Assembly: GCA_017445435.1 (NCBI GenBank)
Contig: JAFSUE010000086.1
Coordinates: 1-8,271, forward strand
Direction of reading: 5' to 3'
Source of the DNA: Selenomonadaceae bacterium
GTDB taxonomy: Bacteria; Bacillota; Negativicutes; Selenomonadales; Selenomonadaceae
DNA: 8,271 nt
The notes beneath the pieces are model-generated. The model was not told where the DNA came from, did no database searches, and saw only the letters and a program-made list of their open reading frames with translations. Position numbers and translations under genes: made by a program. Of this stretch, positions 1-6,234 are shown piece after piece; position 1 is the first letter of the stretch; the number at the start of each line of letters is the position of its first letter.

Positions 1-189
1 CAAAATTTCAATGCCGCCCGTGTCAATCAAAGTAAATTCGTGATTCAGCCATACGGCGTCCATATAAATTCTGTCACGCGTAACGCCTGGCATATCGTCG
101 ACAATCGACATTCGCCGCTTGCCAATTTGATTAAACAGTGTGGACTTGCCGACGTTTGGGCGTCCAACTATTGCTACAATCGGTTTCAA
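1..189 (-). CDS. der: Ribosome-assembly GTPase Der (EngA), N-terminal part only
   Basis: Der is a GTPase with two tandem G domains that binds the 50S subunit during its maturation; it is essential in most bacteria. Only the first 63 codons lie in the window; the gene runs off the left edge. The translation starts MKPIVAIVG and shows the G1/P-loop GRPNVGKST at residues 9-17, a PGVTRDR switch I segment at 34-40 typical of the Der/Era group, and the G3 motif DTGG at 56-59. The start is a TTG codon at 187-189, six bases after a GGAGG site. No other start fits, because translation must begin before the P-loop. It lies on the same strand as truB but is separated from it by about 265 nt of repeats. 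The family call is very secure; the second G domain and KH-like domain cannot be seen. Confidence 0.95.
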   Translation of the reverse strand, partial: MKPIVAIVGRPNVGKSTLFNQIGKRRMSIVDDMPGVTRDRIYMDAVWLNHEFTLIDTGGIEIL

Positions 190-195
190 TTTTTT

Positions 196-200
196 CCTCC
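196..200 (-). promoter_or_regulatory. Shine-Dalgarno site of der
   Basis: GGAGG on the minus strand, six bases before TTG at 187-189. It fixes the non-ATG start of der. Confidence 0.8.
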
Positions 201-227
201 ATTCTAGCTTTTTAGGTTAAAACTACT

Positions 228-435
228 AGAGCGTGTTGAATAAGTAATTTTTTTTATAAACTTCTTTTCTTTTGGCGCAAATTTAGTGAGTAGTCAGTAG
301 TGAGTAGTTAGTAGTTTAAACATTACGCCGCGTCCTTGTGTTCCCCAGCGTAAAACTCTACAGGGCGCTGAAATGCCGCTGAATTACTTCAATTTTTCCT
401 ACGTTAATGTACTACTCAATTATTCAACACGCCCT
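228..435. mobile_element. MITE-like element with 16-bp terminal inverted repeats
   Basis: The left end (228-243, AGAGCGTGTTGAATAA) and the reverse complement of the right end (420-435, AGGGCGTGTTGAATAA) agree at 15 of 16 bases. The element is about 208 bp and has no convincing reading frame, as expected of a non-autonomous element moved by a transposase elsewhere. AACTACT stands directly outside both ends (221-227 and 436-442) and could be a 7-bp target duplication. However, the right flank is itself made of ACTACTA-like repeats, so chance or a TA duplication (element boundary one base further in) is also possible. The interior holds a TTACGC/GCGTAA stem (323-328 with 348-353). The ends resemble termini common among IS5-type elements, but I cannot name the parent element. 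Confidence 0.6.
283..317. repeat. Degenerate heptamer array, left arm (AGTAGTN)n
   Basis: About five consecutive 7-bp units of the form AGTAGTN, in which the seventh base varies (C, G, T) and the rest is nearly constant. It is the reverse-complement partner of the array at 435-469: 31 of 35 positions match, and three of the four mismatches fall exactly seven bases apart, at the variable position. It ends in the palindrome GTTTAAAC at 314-321. It lies inside the MITE-like element. Confidence 0.8.
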
Positions 436-469
436 AACTACTGACTACTAACTACTAACTACTCACTAA
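435..469. repeat. Degenerate heptamer array, right arm, overlapping the 3' end of truB
   Basis: About five 7-bp units of ACTACTN, inverted relative to 283-317. Paired, the two arms could form a stem of some 35 bp around a loop of roughly 117 nt. The array starts at the right edge of the MITE-like element. It runs into truB, whose stop codon (455-457) and last few sense codons (LVSS) are made of the repeat. Confidence 0.8.
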
Positions 470-1309
470 TTTTTCGGAACGAAGTTCGCCGCTAAAAATT
501 TTGCCAACGCCTAAAAAATTTTCGCCGTCATAAACTTTCACTAATTTATTTTCAGCTGAAATGTTCGTCGGTAGACCATTTCGATAAGCCTTGACGCGGT
601 GCGCTGGAAGATTAAATTTTTCAAAGTCTAAGCAAGCGTCAATCGGCTGTAAAAATTTTTCGCCGTCAATTTTCAAGTCGTCAATCGTCACGGCGTCTTC
701 AATAAAAAATTTTCCAACGCGTACCCTGTCCAAACTTTTCAACGTCGCTGGCAAATTTAACGCCGCGCCAAAGTCAACCGCCAAACTGCGAATGTACGTA
801 CCTTTTGCGCAATCAACTTCAACCGTCACAATATTTTTGTCGACGTGCAAAATTTTGAAATGGTTAATCGTGACGATTCTGCGCGGCATTTCAAATTCTA
901 AATTTTTTCTGGCAAGGTCATAAGCTTTACGCCCATTAATTTTTATGGCAGAAAATTTCGGCGGTGACTGTTCAATCTGCCCAATAAAATTTTTAGTCGT
1001 CGTGTTAAGTTCGTCAAGATTCGGCATAGAAAAATTTTCAGCTTGACGAAGAATTTTCCCTGTCACATCGCCGCTATCAGTTTCGACGCCAAATAAAATT
1101 TCTGCGCGGTAAGTTTTGCTACAATCGGCTAGGTACTCAATAAATTTCGTCGCCTGCCCAATCGCTATTGGCAAAATTCCAGTTGCCATTGGATCAAGCG
1201 TGCCGCCGTGACCAACTTTGCGCGTCTGAAAAATTTTCCTTACAAAATTAACGGCGTCATGACTCGTCATACCCGCCGCCTTATTCAAATTTATAAAACC
1301 GTCTTTCAT
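455..1309 (-). CDS. truB: tRNA pseudouridine-55 synthase TruB
   Basis: TruB isomerises U55 in the T-loop of tRNAs to pseudouridine and also helps tRNA folding. The 284-residue protein has the family's usual length. It shows the catalytic motif GHGGTLDPMATG at 33-44 with catalytic Asp39, the KTYRA strand at 65-69 with conserved Tyr67, the SPPKFSAIKINGRKAY block at 115-130, and CAKGTYIRSLA at 167-177 with the conserved Arg174. A C-terminal PUA-like region follows from about residue 230. The ATG start is supported because homology begins at once (DGFINLNKAAGMTSHDAV), but no good Shine-Dalgarno site precedes it: the upstream bases belong to a repeat (TAATGCGTAAT at 1309-1319). Its last residues (LVSS) come from the 7-bp repeat array, so the native C-terminus may have been replaced. 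It usually sits beside rbfA or ribF; here it lies between folP and der. Confidence 0.96.
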   Translation of the reverse strand: MKDGFINLNKAAGMTSHDAVNFVRKIFQTRKVGHGGTLDPMATGILPIAIGQATKFIEYLADCSKTYRAEILFGVETDSGDVTGKILRQAENFSMPNLDELNTTTKNFIGQIEQSPPKFSAIKINGRKAYDLARKNLEFEMPRRIVTINHFKILHVDKNIVTVEVDCAKGTYIRSLAVDFGAALNLPATLKSLDRVRVGKFFIEDAVTIDDLKIDGEKFLQPIDACLDFEKFNLPAHRVKAYRNGLPTNISAENKLVKVYDGENFLGVGKIFSGELRSEKLVSS

Positions 1310-1330
1310 AATGCGTAATGTTTAATTAAC
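1309..1330. repeat. Left copy of TAATGCGTAAT/TAATTAAC repeat flanking the transposase remnant
   Basis: TAATGCGTAAT at 1309-1319 is the exact inverted complement of ATTACGCATTA at 1722-1732, and TAATTAAC at 1323-1330 recurs in direct orientation at 1741-1748. The pair brackets the intergenic stretch that holds the transposase debris. It may be a dispersed intergenic repeat or the edge of an inserted element. It overlaps the first base of truB and occupies the place where its ribosome-binding site should be. Confidence 0.6.
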
Positions 1331-1404
1331 CTGTTGTGAGGGTATAAATAATATGAAAATTTACAAAAAATGGTATCCTGTGTGTAAGCAGGAGGAAGAA
1401 AAAA

Positions 1405-1682
1405 ATGTTAAAGCTTCAGGAAAATTATATCACAGAATAGCGCTCCTTTGAAGATTTTATTGTGGTCATTTTTATATTTATATCAAGTTACTGTTCCTGA
1501 TTGTGTAAAATTCAGATCAAGTGTAGATAAAATTCTTTTGTCAAAAAAAATTATCGTTATCCAAAAATGGGTGCTCGTAGTCAATACTTGAAGATTGAAG
1601 TATTCCTTGCGGCTGTACAATTATCGCTGATAAAGGTTATATTTCCGAAAAACTAATTCAGAGTAGAGCAAGTGCTGGCTAA
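1405..1682 (+). pseudogene. Decayed DDE transposase remnant (IS982-like)
   Basis: A strong GGAGG site (1391-1395) precedes ATG at 1405, which reads only MLKLQENYITE before a TAG at 1438-1440. Reading through that stop gives RSFEDFIVVIFIFI, like the hydrophobic N-terminal helix of IS982-type transposases. A frame change then gives YQVTVPDCVKFRSSVDKILLS, and a third piece near the end reads TIIADKGYISEKL, which resembles the conserved Asp-Lys-Gly-Tyr block around a catalytic Asp in DDE transposases (Asp codon at 1629-1631). The stretch is under 300 bp, where an intact transposase needs about 850-900, so most of the middle and the C-terminus are gone. The IS982 assignment is from memory of motif order and is moderate; that it is a dead transposase is more certain. 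Confidence 0.6.
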
Positions 1683-1713
1683 ATTAAATGCCGCTGATTT
1701 CCTTAGTTTTTTT

Positions 1714-1748
1714 CATTACGAATTACGCATTACGAATTCCTAATTAAC
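1714..1748. repeat. Right copy of the ATTACG-rich inverted repeat, next to the folP stop codon
   Basis: This stretch has three ATTACG steps in a row (from 1715, 1722 and 1729), followed by GAATTCCTAATTAAC. ATTACGCATTA (1722-1732) is the inverted partner of 1309-1319. It overlaps the folP stop codon (1744-1746), so the repeat borders or contributes the end of that gene, as the heptamer array does for truB. Confidence 0.6.
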
Positions 1749-2562
1749 ATAAAGAATCGGTCATCTTGCACATTTTGTAAATCATCTTGACGTTGTGAAC
1801 TCGTACAATGTCGACGCCTTGAGAAATTGCCAGTACGCAAATTGCGCCCGTCGCCTCGTCCCTATCGTCAACATTAAAGCCTGTCGCGTAGCCGATAACG
1901 CTTTTTCTACTGACGCCCAAAAGTAGCGGCACTTCCACGCCGTCCAAAATTTTAAATTCGCGCAAATTCCGCAGTACCTTCAAATTTTCTTCCTGCGTCT
2001 TACCAAAACCAAGTCCAACGTCAAAAATAATCTGCGCGGCGTCCAAGCCAAAACTTTCACAGCGTTTTAAAGTTTGACGGAAAAAATTTTTTATGTCGTC
2101 GATAACGCTGGAAAAATTTTCATCGCGGCGATTGTGCATAGCGATAACTGGCACGTCAAATTTTTTCGCAACGTGAATCATTTCGTCGCTAGCAAGTCCG
2201 CTAACGTCGTTAATAATTTCCGCGCCAAGTTCAAGTGCAACGGCGGCAACTTCGGGCTTGTACGTATCAACGCTAATCGGTACGCCAAATTTTTTTACGG
2301 CGGGAATAATTTTTTCAAGTCGTGAAATTTCTTCATCAGCATTAATCGGCGTGAAATTTGGGCGTGTAGATTCCGCGCCTACGTCGATAATGTCTGCGCC
2401 GTCTTCGACAAGTTTAGCCGCGTGACTTACTGCCGCGTCGAATGAATAAAAAAAACCGCCGTCCGAAAATGAATCAGGCGTCACGTTTAAAATTCCCATG
2501 ACTAAAGTTTTTTTGCCCAGTTCAAGTTTTCGTCCGCGCAGTTTTAAAAATTTATCAATCAA
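1744..2562 (-). CDS. folP: Dihydropteroate synthase FolP
   Basis: FolP joins p-aminobenzoate to 6-hydroxymethyl-dihydropterin diphosphate to give dihydropteroate in cytoplasmic folate synthesis; it is the sulfonamide target. At 272 residues it matches the family. The TIM-barrel signatures appear in order: NVTPDSFSDGG at 26-36, GAESTRP at 62-68, SVDTYKP at 97-103, INDVSG at 117-122, DVGLGFGK at 181-188, GVSRKS at 216-221, and RVHNV at 254-258. The usual DPG of the fifth block is DVG here, and RVHDV is RVHNV; both are conservative and the gene looks intact. The start is TTG (2560-2562) behind a modest TAGGAA site. It begins 22 nt after the SLH porin stop, with no terminator visible between them, so transcription from the porin is plausible. 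No other folate genes are in view. Confidence 0.96.
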   Translation of the reverse strand: MIDKFLKLRGRKLELGKKTLVMGILNVTPDSFSDGGFFYSFDAAVSHAAKLVEDGADIIDVGAESTRPNFTPINADEEISRLEKIIPAVKKFGVPISVDTYKPEVAAVALELGAEIINDVSGLASDEMIHVAKKFDVPVIAMHNRRDENFSSVIDDIKNFFRQTLKRCESFGLDAAQIIFDVGLGFGKTQEENLKVLRNLREFKILDGVEVPLLLGVSRKSVIGYATGFNVDDRDEATGAICVLAISQGVDIVRVHNVKMIYKMCKMTDSLC

Positions 2563-2584
2563 AATTTTTTCCTACATTCTAAGC

Positions 2585-3958
2585 TTAGAAGAAGAAGCTA
2601 ACACGTCCGAATAAAGTTTTGGCTGTTTCTTTCGTGTCAAGCGTCTTGCCATGAAAATAGCTAAGTTCCGTTAAAGTATTTTTGAATGGAGACCAACTCA
2701 AGCCGAAGTCAACGCCTTTTTTATTTGAACGCAGTGAGTATGAATCAAAAGTCGGCGCTAAGGAAACGTTATTTCCCGCGTAACGATAGGCAACATAAGC
2801 ACCCCAACTTCCAGGCGTTTTATCAGCGCCAGCGTAGCTAAGCTCGAAGTCATAACCTTTGTTAAAATCGTCAGCCTTATTATTTTTCGCGTAGTAAGCG
2901 TCAAGTTCAAAATCGCCGAACTTGTAACCTGCGCCAACTGAAAAGATATTCGCCTTGTCAGCGTCGCCGTAGCCTACCGCGTTAGCAAATTCCTGTGATT
3001 TGAAATGACGATAGCCGACGCCGAAATTAAATCTTTCGTCATCGTCATAAAGCAACTCAATGCCAGCGTAACTTGATTTATCATCAATGCCCATATTGCT
3101 ATTGTCAAGATTCCAGCGTCCGCCTTCAAGCTTAACTTTGAACTTGTCGCCGTAGGTAAGTTGAGCGCCGCTGAAAAAGTCATCCATTACCAAGCCGCCG
3201 TCAGCGTCACTGAAGAAAGGCATTTTACCAAGTTTGACATTAAATTTGCCGTAATTGCCCTCCGCGTAAAGGAAAGTCATCTTAGCATCAGTCGTCGTAT
3301 CGGCAGACATATCCATAGACGCCGTGAAACGTGCCTTCGCCGTCCAATGGTTATTAAGTGTCGCAGTCGGGAAAAGTCTTAACTGCATTTGATTTTTCGT
3401 CTGATCTTCTTCGTCTTTAGTTTTATCATTCCAGTAGCGATAGCGCAATTCGCCTGTCCACTTGACCATGTCGGAATGGTCTTCAAGGTCTTTGACGCGG
3501 ATTCCAAGCTTGTCAAGTTCGTCGCGGAACTCAATCATCAAATTCATCAAGTCATCCAACTGTTTTTGAGTAACAGTGCCGCCGCCGCTTAATTGAAAAG
3601 GTGTAACTGTACCGTCAACTACACGACGTACGCCGCTATTATCAACGAAAGTCCATTGATGACCAACAAGTTGAACGTTGAACGGGCTAGTTTCGCCTTC
3701 GATACGTGCAAGCGCCTTTGCTATCATCTGCGCCATTTCATAACGGGTAATAGCTCTGCCGCCAAGAAATTTTCCATTTAAGCTGGCGTCGGAATTGTCG
3801 TAACCCGTGATAATTCCTGTTTCAGCAAGTTCAACGATTGAGTTGTACGCCCAGTGATGCTCATTGACATCGCTGAAAGGATTTTGCGCCGCAGATGAAG
3901 TTGACGCCGTACCGATTAAAAGCGCTGACGCCAACGCAGGAATGAGTATTTTTTTCAA
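2585..3958 (-). CDS. SLH-domain outer-membrane beta-barrel protein (Mep45-like)
   Basis: Proteins of this type tether the outer membrane of Negativicutes to peptidoglycan: the SLH domain sits in the periplasm, in Selenomonas bound to polyamine-modified peptidoglycan, while the C-terminal barrel spans the outer membrane. The 457-residue product has a signal peptide (KK, hydrophobic LIPALASALLIG, cleavage probably near the SSAA at 21-24) and one SLH domain at about 26-85 (FSDVNEHHWAY... GRAITRYEMAQMIAKAL). A short amphipathic coiled coil follows at about 129-160 (LDDLMNLMIEFRDELDKLGIRVKDLE). From about 165 come alternating strands rich in Tyr, Gly and charged residues, ending in VSFFF; a terminal Phe is the usual BAM recognition signal. 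Residues 91-128 are an extra linker not expected between SLH and coiled coil. The start is TTG (3956-3958) behind AGGGGG. The barrel could be a general porin; substrate unknown. Confidence 0.9.
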   Translation of the reverse strand: MKKILIPALASALLIGTASTSSAAQNPFSDVNEHHWAYNSIVELAETGIITGYDNSDASLNGKFLGGRAITRYEMAQMIAKALARIEGETSPFNVQLVGHQWTFVDNSGVRRVVDGTVTPFQLSGGGTVTQKQLDDLMNLMIEFRDELDKLGIRVKDLEDHSDMVKWTGELRYRYWNDKTKDEEDQTKNQMQLRLFPTATLNNHWTAKARFTASMDMSADTTTDAKMTFLYAEGNYGKFNVKLGKMPFFSDADGGLVMDDFFSGAQLTYGDKFKVKLEGGRWNLDNSNMGIDDKSSYAGIELLYDDDERFNFGVGYRHFKSQEFANAVGYGDADKANIFSVGAGYKFGDFELDAYYAKNNKADDFNKGYDFELSYAGADKTPGSWGAYVAYRYAGNNVSLAPTFDSYSLRSNKKGVDFGLSWSPFKNTLTELSYFHGKTLDTKETAKTLFGRVSFFF

Positions 3959-4015
3959 TGTGAAACCCCCTACAGTTTTAAGACTAAAAATACGTTGGCT
4001 TTTACAAACCCGCGC

Positions 4016-4044
4016 AGTTTAATTGAGTGTCCGTGTTTCCTCAA
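4016..4044 (-). promoter_or_regulatory. Candidate promoter of the SLH outer-membrane gene
   Basis: On the minus strand, TTGAGG (4039-4044) and TAAACT (4016-4021) are separated by 17 bp. Each matches the sigma-A consensus at four of six bases. It would leave a leader of roughly 50 nt. Outer-membrane proteins of this class are abundant, so a stronger promoter further up is possible. Confidence 0.35.
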
Positions 4045-4060
4045 AAAATTTTTAGCAGAT

Positions 4061-4089
4061 TTGATTTAAAGCCGCCAAAATGTTATCAT
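4061..4089 (+). promoter_or_regulatory. Candidate extended -10 promoter of the glycan operon
   Basis: TTGATT (4061-4066), a 17-bp spacer, and TATCAT (4084-4089) preceded by TG one base upstream (TGtTATCAT) form a good sigma-A promoter with an extended -10. Transcription would begin near 4096, giving a leader of about 80 nt before the first gene. It lies back to back with the candidate porin promoter, their -35 boxes about 16 bp apart. Confidence 0.55.
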
Positions 4090-4090
4090 A

Positions 4091-4140
4091 AACTTAAAAT
4101 TTTTTCAATCTTAACTTGTAAACCTAAAAAACTTTAAGTT
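4091..4140 (+). repeat. Inverted repeat in the leader of the glycan operon
   Basis: AACTTAAA (4091-4098) and TTTAAGTT (4133-4140) are perfect 8-bp inverted complements with a 34-nt AT-rich loop, ending 20 nt before the ribosome-binding site. The stem is AT-rich and weak. It could be an operator-like pair or chance. Confidence 0.3.
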
Positions 4141-4160
4141 GACGAATTTTAAAAATTTTA

Positions 4161-4170
4161 GAAGGGAAGG
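4161..4170 (+). promoter_or_regulatory. Shine-Dalgarno region that fixes the glycosyltransferase start at ATG 4175
   Basis: GAAGGGAAGG contains two overlapping purine-rich sites, four to eight bases before ATG 4175. It lies inside the longer open frame that begins with TTG at 4139, which has no such site, so the shorter form is preferred. Confidence 0.7.
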
Positions 4171-4174
4171 CATT

Positions 4175-5179
4175 ATGCAAGATTTACCACAAAAATTTAT
4201 TGAAGAGGTAGAAAATTTCATCACAAGATTAACGCCCGATAAACATTTACTCTATATAATTCAGCCTTGTAGCATTGGAGATTTTCTTTATACTGGCGGA
4301 CTTGCTCACGCTGTCCAAGCTAAGAAAAAAAAATCTGCTACCGTTTTAGTTGTTAAAGAACGTATGAAGAATTTGGGAATAACTTATCCAAATTTTGCGG
4401 GCATAATTTTTTTGCCAAAGGATACGATAAATTCCGTTATGAATTATTGCAAGTTGACTGCAAATTACGAAGGCGATAACTGGATTTATGGGCATTTTCA
4501 CGTACCTTACGGCAAAATCGGGGGAGGGTATATGTGGGATAGCAACTTGCACTTAATCGGCCGTTACAAGAAAGACGTTTTTAATATCCCGCTTGATACG
4601 CCGTTCATGAAACCTATCGTGCCGCAAATTTCAGAAGAAAATATCGCCGCGTTAAATGAAAAGTACGTCCTTGACAAAGATAAAACTATTATAATTATGC
4701 CTTATGTTCACTCCACGAAACAGCTTGATATAAAGTTTTGGGAAATTCTTGCACAAATTTTGAACGAAAAAAATTATATCGTCTATACAAATGTCGACGG
4801 CTTTTCCGAAAAGCCCATTAAAGGTACAAAGCCTATCACTTCAACTTTTCCCGAACTTAGTTATATAGCAGATAAAGTAAAATGTTTTATCGGCTCACGT
4901 AATGGAATTTTTGATTTTCTCGCGTTGACAAACGCTAAAACGATAAATATAAATCCCTATCCAGATTGGATGTACGAGATTGGCGTACTTTTTCCAAATG
5001 CTAACAATCGAACTTTTTACAATGCAATGGATTATATGTCACCAATTTTAAAATCTTTGCCGCAAGACGAAGTAAATATTGAAATTAGACTTCATCACCG
5101 CCATATTCGCGACGAAGATGTTTGCTATTCATACGAAGATATTTTAAACGGCATTTTAGCCGAAGTTAATAAAAATTAA
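4175..5179 (+). CDS. Putative GT-B-like glycosyltransferase (GT9/heptosyltransferase-like), first gene of the glycan operon
   Basis: A 334-residue cytoplasmic protein without signal peptide or membrane segment. The N-terminal half carries YIIQPCSIGDFLYTGGLAHA (27-46), like the P-x-x-x-GD-x-(L/I)-x-(T/S) opening of GT9-type enzymes. The C-terminal half has a strand KTIIIMPYVHSTKQLD (170-185), as in nucleotide-sugar domains that begin with a P-x-x-x-x-K segment. FPELSYIADKVKCFIGSRNGIFDFLALTN (225-253) then resembles the region where heptosyltransferase-like enzymes bind donor after an 'is it in the right place' Gly-Ser-Arg-Asn-Gly turn. Being first in an operon with gmd and fcl suggests it builds a glycan using these sugars. 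Donor and acceptor cannot be read from the sequence. I do not recognise a named orthologue; a carbohydrate-related protein with no transferase activity remains possible. Confidence 0.5.
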   Translation: MQDLPQKFIEEVENFITRLTPDKHLLYIIQPCSIGDFLYTGGLAHAVQAKKKKSATVLVVKERMKNLGITYPNFAGIIFLPKDTINSVMNYCKLTANYEGDNWIYGHFHVPYGKIGGGYMWDSNLHLIGRYKKDVFNIPLDTPFMKPIVPQISEENIAALNEKYVLDKDKTIIIMPYVHSTKQLDIKFWEILAQILNEKNYIVYTNVDGFSEKPIKGTKPITSTFPELSYIADKVKCFIGSRNGIFDFLALTNAKTININPYPDWMYEIGVLFPNANNRTFYNAMDYMSPILKSLPQDEVNIEIRLHHRHIRDEDVCYSYEDILNGILAEVNKN

Positions 5180-5185
5180 AGGAAG
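5180..5185 (+). promoter_or_regulatory. Shine-Dalgarno site of gmd
   Basis: AGGAAG lies seven bases before ATG 5193. A GTG two codons further up (5187) is only one base from this site, so ATG 5193 is the likely start. Confidence 0.7.
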
Positions 5186-5192
5186 TGTGTTT

Positions 5193-6233
5193 ATGTCGAA
5201 AGTTGCATTTATCACGGGCATTACAGGGCAGGACGGCTCATATTTATCAGAGTTGCTTTTGTCGAAAGACTATGAAGTTCATGGAATTATCCGCAGACAT
5301 AGTACCAGCGGAACTGAAAAGATTGATCACATTTTGGACGACAGACGCTTTAGCGGAAAATTTTTTCTGCATTACGGCGATTTGACAGACTCCAATAATT
5401 TAACTGCGTTGATTCGCAAAATTTCTCCCGATGAAGTTTATAGTTTAGCCGCGCAGTCCAACGTTGGCACGTCATTTGAAATTCCAGAATACACGGCAGA
5501 AGTGACGGGCGTCGGCACTGTTCGGTTGCTTGAAGCAATTCGCCAAATAAATCCCAAAATAAAATTTTATCAAGCGTCGACATCTGAACTTTTCGGCGGC
5601 TTGCCTGAAACTGCTCCGCAAAGTGAAACTACGCCATTTCACCCGCGCAGTCCATATGCAGTAGCAAAACTTTATTCTTACTGGATAACCGTTAATTATC
5701 GCGAATCTTACGGAATGTTCACTTGCAACGGAATTTTATTCAATCACGAATCACCTAGACGCGGCACAGATTTTGTTACGCGGAAAATTACTTTAGCTAT
5801 TGCAAAAATTATGGCGGGTAAGCAAGAAAAAATTTCACTCGGCAACTTGAACGCTAAACGCGACTGGGGATTTGCTGGCGATTACGTTGAGGGAATGTGG
5901 CGGATGTTGCAACAGGATAAGCCTGACGATTACGTTTTAGCAACTGGCGAAACACATACCGTACGCGAATTTGTAGAGGCGGCGTTTAATGAAGTCGACA
6001 TAAAAATTGAATGGAAAGGTACGGGCGTTGACGAAAAAGGCTATTGCGCGAAGACTGGAAAATTGCTTGTCGATGTTGATCCCAAATTTTTCCGTCCCGC
6101 CGAAGTAGATTTACTTTTGGGCGATCCTACGAAGGCTGAAAAAAATCTTGGCTGGCGTCGTAAGGTTTCATTTAAGGAACTTATAAAAATTATGCTTGAT
6201 TCGGATATGGCGAAGTACAAGGGAGAGATTTAA
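5193..6233 (+). CDS. gmd: GDP-mannose 4,6-dehydratase
   Basis: Gmd converts GDP-D-mannose to GDP-4-keto-6-deoxy-D-mannose with a tightly bound NADP cofactor, the entry step to GDP-fucose, GDP-rhamnose and GDP-perosamine. The 346-residue product is an extended short-chain dehydrogenase of normal length. The Rossmann signature is ITGITGQDGSYL (7-18), followed by the RRHST segment (34-38) that contacts cofactor phosphate and YGDLTDS (61-67). The catalytic set is Thr130 and Glu132 in QASTSELFG, with Tyr155 and Lys159 in SPYAVAK. The FNHESPRRG (183-191) and KRDWGFAGDY (222-231) blocks are diagnostic for Gmd over other dehydratases. It starts 13 nt after the glycosyltransferase gene and ends one base before the next start, so all are translated from one transcript. 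Fcl downstream completes the fucose branch. Confidence 0.96.
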   Translation: MSKVAFITGITGQDGSYLSELLLSKDYEVHGIIRRHSTSGTEKIDHILDDRRFSGKFFLHYGDLTDSNNLTALIRKISPDEVYSLAAQSNVGTSFEIPEYTAEVTGVGTVRLLEAIRQINPKIKFYQASTSELFGGLPETAPQSETTPFHPRSPYAVAKLYSYWITVNYRESYGMFTCNGILFNHESPRRGTDFVTRKITLAIAKIMAGKQEKISLGNLNAKRDWGFAGDYVEGMWRMLQQDKPDDYVLATGETHTVREFVEAAFNEVDIKIEWKGTGVDEKGYCAKTGKLLVDVDPKFFRPAEVDLLLGDPTKAEKNLGWRRKVSFKELIKIMLDSDMAKYKGEI

Positions 6234-6234
6234 A

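Noticed and set aside
200..454. Rho-independent terminator for truB
   Set aside because: The stems seen (323-328 with 348-353, and the heptamer arms) are not followed by a U-run in the minus-strand direction.
283..469. CRISPR array
   Set aside because: The units are 7 bp, contiguous, with no spacers and no cas genes nearby.
591..923. Plus-strand open frame of about 110 codons opposite truB
   Set aside because: It lies wholly within truB on the other strand, has no ribosome-binding site, and its translation looks like an antisense of a real gene.
2074..2325. Plus-strand open frame opposite folP
   Set aside because: Fully covered by the well-supported folP; no start signal and no recognisable motif.
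3161..3781. Several plus-strand open frames opposite the SLH outer-membrane gene
   Set aside because: They are antisense to a gene with clear signal peptide, SLH domain and barrel; low-complexity and Cys-rich translations.
4139..4174. Earlier TTG start for the glycosyltransferase gene
   Set aside because: It lacks a ribosome-binding site and would place the strong GAAGGGAAGG site inside the coding region; ATG 4175 fits better.
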